Shown here: positions 1 to 4,698 of the stretch, piece by piece
Layout of the letters: each line of letters begins with the position of its first letter
Numbering within the stretch: position 1 is the first letter of the stretch
DNA from: Actinomycetes bacterium
Lineage (GTDB): Bacteria; Actinomycetota; Acidimicrobiia; Acidimicrobiales; RAAP-2
Direction: 5' to 3'
Assembly: GCA_021849435.1 (NCBI GenBank)
Contig: JAJZSX010000030.1
Coordinates: forward strand, 1-5,845
DNA length: 5,845 nt
Made by a program: the position numbers and the translations under genes
The notes under the pieces: generated by a model
Told to the model about the DNA's origin: nothing
Database searches by the model: none
The model's input: the letters and a program-made list of their open reading frames with translations, nothing else

Positions 1-1
1 G

Positions 2-757
2 GTCGACTACGGCCCCGGCGAGCCCAAGGGCACGCCCTGGCACCCCCACCGGGGCTTTGAGACCGTGACCTACATGATCGACGGCACGTTCGTGCACCAG
101 GACTCGATCGGCGGCGGCGGCGTGATCCAGAACGGCGCCACCCAGTGGATGACCGCCGGCGGCGGGATCCTGCACATCGAGCGGCCACCGGACGAGCTCA
201 TCGACACCGGTGGCCTTTTCCACGGGGTCCAGCTCTGGGTGAACCTGCCGGCGGCCCTCAAGATGACCCGCCCCCGCTACCAGGACATCGAGGCGGTCGC
301 CGTGTCGCTGCTCACCAACGAGACCGGCGACGCGGTCATCCGCGTCATCGCGGGCCAGCTCGGCGAATACGCCGGACCGGGCGACACCCACACGCCCATC
401 AGCCTGGTCCACGTCACGCTGCTGCCCGGCGCGCGGTTGGCGCTGCCCTGGAACCCGGCCTACAACGCGCTCACCTACGTGCTCGCCGGCACGGGCACCG
501 TCGGACTCGACCGGCGCCCGATCCACGACGGGCAGCTCGCCGTGCACCGCGACGGCGACTTCTTGCTGCTCGAGGCCGACGAGCACCAGGACTCGCGCAC
601 GGCCGCCCTCGAGGTGCTCGTCCTCGGCGGCCAGCCGATCCGCGAGCCCGTGGCCGCCTACGGCCCCTTCGTCATGAACACCCGCGCCGAGCTGCAGCAG
701 GCCTTCGACGACTACCAGGCCGGGCGACTCGGCCAGATCCCCGCCGAGCACATCTAA
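2..757 (+). CDS. Pirin-family bicupin protein, 5'-truncated by the window edge
   Basis: The frame is open from the first full codon at position 2 and ends at TAA 755-757, giving 251 visible residues. Pirins usually run to about 290-330 residues, so the first few dozen lie upstream. The GTG at 65 is an internal valine, not a start, because the conserved core HPHRGFETVTY begins before it. The four expected metal ligands of the N-terminal cupin are present: His at 41-43, His at 47-49, His at 173-175 and Glu at 179-181, the last two within GGGILHIE. The C-terminal cupin follows at roughly 330-660, and the protein ends DYQAGRLGQIPAEHI, a tail I associate with pirins. Family members are cytoplasmic Fe(II)-binding proteins; some have quercetin dioxygenase activity and others act as redox-linked regulators. 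The substrate here cannot be told. Its stop codon directly abuts the stop codon of the convergent gene at 758. The family call is firm; the role is unknown. Confidence 0.93.
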   Translation, partial: VDYGPGEPKGTPWHPHRGFETVTYMIDGTFVHQDSIGGGGVIQNGATQWMTAGGGILHIERPPDELIDTGGLFHGVQLWVNLPAALKMTRPRYQDIEAVAVSLLTNETGDAVIRVIAGQLGEYAGPGDTHTPISLVHVTLLPGARLALPWNPAYNALTYVLAGTGTVGLDRRPIHDGQLAVHRDGDFLLLEADEHQDSRTAALEVLVLGGQPIREPVAAYGPFVMNTRAELQQAFDDYQAGRLGQIPAEHI

Positions 758-1180
758 TCAGGCGCGCGCCAGCGTCGCCGCCGCGCGCGCGATCGCTGCA
801 CCGCTCGCGTCAGACACGCTGGCTCGGGCCGAACCCCCGACTCGGGTCAGTCCCTCGACCTCGCCGCGCACGACAAGGGTCTCGTCACAGCGCGGGTCGC
901 GATCGATCTCGAGCGTCAGCGCGGTGATCGTCGACGCCGGACCCGACCCCATCGCGACGACGTCCACGGCGAGCACCATGGCCGCACCGAGCGCGACCGC
1001 GAGCACACCGGCGCTGACGACGCCGCCGGGCCCGCCGGACACGGCCTCGGGCACGAAGGCTCCCTCGACCCAGCCGAGGTCCTCGCCGTCGACCCCGCCG
1101 CGGGCGAACGTGACGCCGAGCGCCACGGCGACCGGCGGCGTGCGCTCGGCGAGCCACTGGTCGACGCCGACGGGAATCAC
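758..1180 (-). CDS. Small hotdog-fold (PaaI-like) thioesterase-related protein, probably catalytically degenerate
   Basis: A 140-residue protein starting at GTG (1178-1180) and stopping at TGA (758-760). An in-frame TAG four codons upstream (1190-1192) rules out a longer form. The layout resembles PaaI-type acyl-CoA thioesterases. A glycine-rich stretch PGGVVSAGVLAVALGAAM (residues 51-68) sits where the family has its HGG-containing strand and central helix. A C-terminal strand pair follows, RCDETLVVRGEVEGLTRVGGSARASVSDASGAAIARAAATLARA (97-140, read in parts), matching the 'add-on strands plus DADG-x-x-xA-x-A' ending. The usual catalytic His and acidic residue appear replaced (SAG for HGG, LGAAM for LDEAM), so it may bind rather than hydrolyse acyl thioesters. 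It is divergent from the thiolase, with 91 bp between them, which makes an acyl-CoA role plausible by context. No signal peptide or clear membrane helix is seen. The assignment is by pattern only; a profile search could place it elsewhere. Confidence 0.6.
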   Translation of the reverse strand: MIPVGVDQWLAERTPPVAVALGVTFARGGVDGEDLGWVEGAFVPEAVSGGPGGVVSAGVLAVALGAAMVLAVDVVAMGSGPASTITALTLEIDRDPRCDETLVVRGEVEGLTRVGGSARASVSDASGAAIARAAATLARA

Positions 1181-1186
1181 GGGGCG

Positions 1187-1192
1187 AATCTA
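1187..1192 (-). promoter_or_regulatory. Candidate -10 box (TAGATT) for the 758-1180 gene, leaderless arrangement
   Basis: Read on the minus strand, TAGATT fits the actinobacterial TANNNT -10 consensus. It lies six bases before the GTG start at 1180, so transcription would begin at or next to the start codon. There is no purine-rich ribosome binding site in between (the spacer is CGCCCC), as expected of a leaderless mRNA. A poor -35 candidate, CAGACG (minus strand, 1216-1211), sits 18 bases upstream and retains the GAC core of TTGACA. This is inferred from consensus only. Confidence 0.5.
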
Positions 1193-1227
1193 GCCCGGCG
1201 CCAGGACCATCGTCTGGCGACGACGTC

Positions 1228-1233
1228 TAGGAT
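1228..1233 (+). promoter_or_regulatory. Candidate -10 box (TAGGAT) for the thiolase gene
   Basis: TAGGAT matches TANNNT and would place the transcription start near 1240, giving a leader of about 30 bases that includes a ribosome binding site. No convincing -35 element is visible 16-19 bases upstream. This box and the opposing one at 1187-1192 lie 35 bases apart, so a regulator binding in this 91-bp region could affect both genes. Confidence 0.35.
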
Positions 1234-1258
1234 TCGCACCGAGGGCTCGCCCAGTAGT

Positions 1259-1265
1259 GAGAGGA
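1259..1265 (+). promoter_or_regulatory. Ribosome binding site GAGAGGA that fixes the thiolase start
   Basis: GAGAGGA is followed by a six-base spacer and then ATG at 1272. This favours the ATG over the in-frame GTG at 1257, which overlaps the site and would add five residues ahead of the normal thiolase N-terminus. Confidence 0.75.
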
Positions 1266-1271
1266 TCGCCC

Positions 1272-2450
1272 ATGACGACAGCCGTGATTGTTGACGCAGT
1301 GCGCACCGCCGGGGGCCGGCGTAACGGGAAGCTGCGCAACTGGCACGCGGTGGACCTGGCGTCCGAGGCATTGCGGGCGCTGGCGAGTCGCAACGACCTC
1401 GATCCGTCGGCGATCGACGACGTCATCATGGGGTGCGTCTCGCAGACCGGCGAGCAGGCCTTCAACGTCGGGCGCAACGCCGTGCTCGCAGCTGGCTGGC
1501 CCGAGTCGGTGCCAGCGACGACCGTGGACCGCCAGTGCGGCTCGAGTCAGCAGGCGATGCACTTCGCCGCCCAGGGCGTGATGGCCGGCGCCTACGACGT
1601 GGTCGTCGCCGCCGGGGTCGAGGTCATGACGCGGGTCCCGATGGGCTCGTCGATCGGCAAGGACTCGGGCTTCCCCTTCGGACCGCGCGTGACCGAGCGC
1701 TACGAGCCGGTCGGCGGGCTGCGCAACCAGGGCATCGGCGCCCAGATGATCGCCGACCAGTGGGACATCACCCGCGAGGAGCTCGACGCCTTCAGCATGG
1801 AGAGCCACCGCCGCGCCGCGCGCGCCACCGCCGAGGGTCGCTTCGAACACGAGATCATCCCGGTCGCGGTGCGCGACGACGACGGCCGCGACACCGACGA
1901 GTGGCTGCGGACCGACGAGGGGATCCGCCCGGACACCTCGCTCGAGGCCCTGGCCAACCTGCGCCCGGCGTTCCAAGAGGGCGGGTCCATCACGGCGGGC
2001 AACTCCTCGCAGATCACCGACGGCGCCTCGGCCGTGCTCATCATGTCCGAGGAGCGCGCCCGGGCGCTCGGCTACACGCCCCGCGCGCGCTTCCACGCCT
2101 TCGCGCTCGCCGGCGTGGACCCGGTCACGATGCTCACCGGTCCGATCCCCGCCACGACCAAGGTGCTCGCCAAGGCGCGGCTCACGCTCGAGGACATCGA
2201 CCTCGTGGAGATCAACGAGGCCTTCGCCTCGGTGGTGCTCGCCTGGCAGCGCGAGCACCACGCCGACTTTGACAAGGTGAACGTCAACGGCGGGGCGATC
2301 GCGCTCGGCCACCCGCTCGGCGCCTCGGGCGCGAAGCTGACGGCGACGCTGCTCAACGAGCTGGAACGCACCAACGGGCGCTACGGACTCCTGACGATGT
2401 GCGAGGGCGGCGGCTTGGCCAACGCCACCGTGATCGAGCGGCTCGGCTAG
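1272..2450 (+). CDS. Thiolase (acetyl-CoA C-acetyltransferase / 3-ketoacyl-CoA thiolase)
   Basis: A complete 392-residue thiolase, the normal length for the family. It carries out CoA-dependent cleavage of 3-ketoacyl-CoA to acetyl-CoA and a shortened acyl-CoA, or the reverse condensation, in the cytoplasm. All catalytic landmarks are present: nucleophile Cys89 in VDRQCGSSQQA (codon 1536-1538), the NEAF motif with Asn315, His347 in GHPLGASG, and second catalytic Cys377 in CEGGG. The numbering is one less than that of the well-studied Zoogloea enzyme (89/316/348/378) in the C-terminal half. The form CEGGG and the N-terminal stretch up to VMTRVPMGSS resemble actinobacterial FadA5/FadA6-type enzymes used on fatty-acid or steroid side-chain CoA esters, but substrate length cannot be read from the sequence. 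The start is ATG with a good ribosome binding site. It is monocistronic here: a divergent gene lies upstream, and crgA is convergent, sharing CTAG at the stops. Confidence 0.96.
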   Translation: MTTAVIVDAVRTAGGRRNGKLRNWHAVDLASEALRALASRNDLDPSAIDDVIMGCVSQTGEQAFNVGRNAVLAAGWPESVPATTVDRQCGSSQQAMHFAAQGVMAGAYDVVVAAGVEVMTRVPMGSSIGKDSGFPFGPRVTERYEPVGGLRNQGIGAQMIADQWDITREELDAFSMESHRRAARATAEGRFEHEIIPVAVRDDDGRDTDEWLRTDEGIRPDTSLEALANLRPAFQEGGSITAGNSSQITDGASAVLIMSEERARALGYTPRARFHAFALAGVDPVTMLTGPIPATTKVLAKARLTLEDIDLVEINEAFASVVLAWQREHHADFDKVNVNGGAIALGHPLGASGAKLTATLLNELERTNGRYGLLTMCEGGGLANATVIERLG

Positions 2451-2722
2451 CGATACCGCGTGGCCATGTAGAAGGCCGAGAACATCGCCAGCAGCCCGAT
2501 GCCCAGGTACCACGCCGAGGTCGAACCCGGCAGGACCTGGAGGTAGTTGAGCACGATGACGATCAGGCCGAAGAGCAGCAGGTCGAGCAGCATCCACCCG
2601 TACCAGTGGGGGCTGTGGTCCGCGCCGGGCGGCCGAGGCGGGGTGTAGCGGCCGCGCTGCTCAGCGGTGACGTAGCGCCCCATCTCTTTGCTGGTTCGCC
2701 GCTTGGGCCCACTCGATGCCAT
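2447..2722 (-). CDS. crgA: Cell division protein CrgA
   Basis: A 91-residue membrane protein, close to the usual CrgA size of about 80-95. The hydrophilic, basic N-terminal arm (residues 1-38) contains GRYV and GRYTPP segments. TM1 spans roughly 41-61, ending FGLIVIVLNY, followed by a short extracytoplasmic loop LPGSTSA. TM2 spans roughly 70-87 and the protein ends ATRYR. The two-helix hairpin, the NY-x-x-LPG turn, the WYL start of TM2 and the terminal RYR are what I recognise as CrgA. In Streptomyces CrgA restrains FtsZ-ring formation; in mycobacteria it binds FtsZ, FtsQ, FtsI and Wag31 and helps assemble the septal peptidoglycan machinery. It lies 38 bp downstream of the PknB-type kinase on the same strand, a typical actinobacterial context. 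No ribosome binding site is evident, and a TANNNT box close to the ATG suggests a leaderless transcript. The stop overlaps the thiolase stop in a CTAG palindrome. Confidence 0.88.
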   Translation of the reverse strand: MASSGPKRRTSKEMGRYVTAEQRGRYTPPRPPGADHSPHWYGWMLLDLLLFGLIVIVLNYLQVLPGSTSAWYLGIGLLAMFSAFYMATRYR

Positions 2723-2730
2723 AGGCGTCC

Positions 2731-2736
2731 ATGGTA
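2731..2736 (-). promoter_or_regulatory. Candidate -10 box (TACCAT) just upstream of crgA
   Basis: On the minus strand TACCAT fits TANNNT and lies eight bases before the crgA ATG, so transcription would start within a base or two of the start codon. There is no ribosome binding site in that spacer (GGACGCCT). No -35 match is seen in the GC-rich sequence behind it. It could give crgA its own leaderless mRNA in addition to read-through from the kinase gene. Confidence 0.35.
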
Positions 2737-2760
2737 CCCAATCACCCGCGGGCCGCGGCG

Positions 2761-4653
2761 CTACGGACAGACGGTGACGTCCACGCTCGAGTCGTAGGGC
2801 ACCGAGATCCCCGGACCGGGATTCTGGCTGATGATCTGACCCGACGTTCCTGGCGTCAAACAGTCTGTCGGCAGGGCGTCGGTCACCTGGCCGAGGTTGA
2901 GGCCCTGGGCCGAGAGGGTCGACGACGCCTCAGCGGGCGTCTGGCCGATCACGTTGGCGACGTAGACCTGGCAGACCCCCGAGGACGTGACCAGCTCGAC
3001 TGACGTGCCCGACGTCACCGGCTGGCCGGCGGCCGGGATCGTGCGAAGCACCAAGCCCTGGGCCACCGTGTTCGAACAACCCGTCGTGGTCGAGCTCACG
3101 GTCAGACCGTTCTGACCGAGGGTGGCCGCCGCCTGGAGCGGCGAGTCGCTGCGAACGTCGGGCAGCGGGAAGGTCGCCCCCTGGGAGAGCACGGTCAGCA
3201 CGACCTTCGCCCCCGCGTGGGACTGCGTGCCGCCGGTGGGCGTCTGGGAGAGCACCGTGTTGGGCGCCCCGCCAGCCGGCGCGGTGGAGGTCTGGTTGAC
3301 CGTGACCACGAAGCCGAGTTGCTGGAGCGCACTGAGCGCTGTCGAGAGAGCCTTGCCCGTCTCGTCGGGCACCGTCACCTTGGCTGGTGCGGGACCCTGA
3401 CTCACTTGCAGCGAGACGGTGTCACCCTTCTTCACCGACGTGCCCGAGGCGGGGTCGGTCTTGACCACGGTACCCGATGCCTTCGAGGAGTACACGAGTG
3501 TGGTCGAGCCGATCACGAGGTTGTCCGAGAGCAGGGTCGAGGACGCCGACGCGACCGTCTGGCCGACGACGTCGGGCATCGTGGACACCGTGCTCGACGT
3601 CGCGAGCCGAGCGTAGGCGTAACCACCGGCTCCGAGCAGCACGATGACCACGACCGCGATCACGAAGCCGCGTGCGCCGCCGCGTCGGCGGCGCACGTCG
3701 GTGCGCGGGCCCGACATGACCGGCACGGCCTGGGTCCGCTCGCCGGGCGTGACCGCCGCGACGGCCCGGGTGACGTCGGCGCCGTAGTAGGCGCCGTCAC
3801 GCGTGGCGGCGTGCACGGGCTGGCCCTCGGTGAAGCGAACCAGGTCGGCACGAAGCTCGTCGGCGGTCTGATAGCGCTGGTCCGGGGACTTGGCCAGGGC
3901 CAGCATGACGATCGCCTCGAGATCCGTGGGGACCGAGTCCGAGAAGTCCGACGGCGACGGGACGGTGCCGTGGACGTGCTGACTCGACACCGCCACGGGC
4001 GAGTCGCCGACGAAGGGCGGACGCCCGACGAGCAGCTCGTATAGCACGACACCCAGCGAGTAGACGTCGCTGCGGCCGTCGACGGCCGCGCCCTCGGCCT
4101 GCTCAGGCGAGAAGTACGTCGCGGTGCCCATGACCGAACCGGCCTCGGCGAGGTGGTCCTCGCTCGCCACCGCCTGGGCGATGCCGAAGTCGGTGACCTT
4201 CACCTGTCCGTCGGTGGTGATGAGGATGTTGCCGGGCTTGATGTCGCGGTGCACCACGCCGGCGCGGTGCGCGTAGCCCAGGGCGGCGGCCACCTGGGCG
4301 GTGATCTGTGCGGCGCGCGAGGGCGTGAGCGTTCGCGAGCCCCGCACGATCTCAGCGAGCGACGTCCCGTCGACCAGCTCCATGACGATGAAGTAGGTGC
4401 CCGCGTCCTGGCCCCAGTCAAAGACCGGCACGATGTTGGGGTGCGAGAGGTTCGCCGCGGCCTGGGCCTCGCGCCGGAACCGCTCGACGAAGGTGGGGTC
4501 GGCCGAGAGCTCGGGGTAGAGGATCTTCAGCGCCACGGCCCGATTGAGCAGCAGGTCCTGGGCCCGGTAGACCATGGCCATGCCACCCCGGGCTATCAGG
4601 TGTGTGACCTGGTAGCGCTGGGAGTAGATACGGGGATCGCTAACGGGCTCCAT
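2761..4653 (-). CDS. pknB: PASTA-domain serine/threonine protein kinase (PknB/Stk type)
   Basis: A complete 630-residue transmembrane kinase. The cytoplasmic kinase domain covers about 14-274: glycine loop ARGGMAMVY (21-29), ATP-anchoring Lys43 in ALK, helix C Glu62, HRDIKPGN (135-142) with catalytic Asp137, DFG 155-157, SPE 182-184 and DVYSLG 196-201. A linker rich in Thr and Arg (275-328) precedes one membrane helix (about 329-350), with RRRRGGARG on the inside. Four extracytoplasmic PASTA repeats follow (about 358-420, 424-492, 495-558, 560-630). Such kinases sense muropeptides or lipid II and phosphorylate cell-wall and division proteins. Threonines at the positions of M. tuberculosis PknB Thr171/Thr173 are alanines here (169, 171). 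All four cysteines (526, 561, 598, 629) are in PASTA 3-4. The gene lies 45 bp after the PBP gene and 38 bp before crgA, consistent with one operon. The start is ATG; the preceding GGGGCGG is only a fair ribosome binding site. The symbol is by architecture and context. Confidence 0.95.
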   Translation of the reverse strand: MEPVSDPRIYSQRYQVTHLIARGGMAMVYRAQDLLLNRAVALKILYPELSADPTFVERFRREAQAAANLSHPNIVPVFDWGQDAGTYFIVMELVDGTSLAEIVRGSRTLTPSRAAQITAQVAAALGYAHRAGVVHRDIKPGNILITTDGQVKVTDFGIAQAVASEDHLAEAGSVMGTATYFSPEQAEGAAVDGRSDVYSLGVVLYELLVGRPPFVGDSPVAVSSQHVHGTVPSPSDFSDSVPTDLEAIVMLALAKSPDQRYQTADELRADLVRFTEGQPVHAATRDGAYYGADVTRAVAAVTPGERTQAVPVMSGPRTDVRRRRGGARGFVIAVVVIVLLGAGGYAYARLATSSTVSTMPDVVGQTVASASSTLLSDNLVIGSTTLVYSSKASGTVVKTDPASGTSVKKGDTVSLQVSQGPAPAKVTVPDETGKALSTALSALQQLGFVVTVNQTSTAPAGGAPNTVLSQTPTGGTQSHAGAKVVLTVLSQGATFPLPDVRSDSPLQAAATLGQNGLTVSSTTTGCSNTVAQGLVLRTIPAAGQPVTSGTSVELVTSSGVCQVYVANVIGQTPAEASSTLSAQGLNLGQVTDALPTDCLTPGTSGQIISQNPGPGISVPYDSSVDVTVCP

Positions 4654-4662
4654 ACCCGCCCC

Positions 4663-4668
4663 AGCCTA
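4663..4668 (-). promoter_or_regulatory. Weak candidate -10 box (TAGGCT) in the PBP-kinase gap
   Basis: TAGGCT on the minus strand fits TANNNT and sits nine bases before the kinase ATG, in the 45-bp space after the PBP stop. It could start a near-leaderless kinase mRNA. TANNNT is a loose pattern and no -35 is apparent, so co-transcription from the PBP gene may be enough. Confidence 0.2.
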
Positions 4669-4698
4669 CGTCCTGGCTCGCCCTGATTACCCGCGTCG

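Noticed and set aside
761..770. The perfect 10-base palindrome GGCGCGCGCC just past the pirin stop, considered as a terminator or protein-binding site.
   Set aside because: It codes for the last residues (LARA) of the convergent gene, has no loop or T tract, and alternating GC runs are common at this base composition.
145..927. An open frame of 260 codons on the plus strand overlapping the pirin gene.
   Set aside because: The product is Arg/Pro/Ala-rich with no recognisable domain, and it overlaps both the pirin and the following convergent gene.
1227..2597. A long open frame (456 codons) on the minus strand across the thiolase gene.
   Set aside because: It is antisense to a clearly conserved thiolase and its product is low-complexity and rich in Arg/Gly/His/Ala, as expected from the complement of GC-rich codons.
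2746..2758. A small all-GC hairpin (5-bp stem, 3-base loop) between the kinase stop and crgA, considered as a terminator or attenuator.
   Set aside because: The stem is very short, there is no U tract, and such hairpins arise often by chance in GC-rich DNA.
2764..3582. Repeated sequence in the C-terminal part of the kinase gene, considered as DNA repeats.
   Set aside because: The repeats are four diverged PASTA protein domains; they are not near-identical at the DNA level.
3217..4044. A 275-codon plus-strand frame inside the kinase gene.
   Set aside because: It is an antisense shadow of the kinase, whose motifs are unambiguous; the composition is biased toward Arg/Gly/His.
4654..4698. The gap between PBP and kinase, searched for a terminator or small RNA.
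   Set aside because: Only a 4-bp AGCC/GGCT pairing is present, and there is no T tract; it looks like an ordinary operon spacer.
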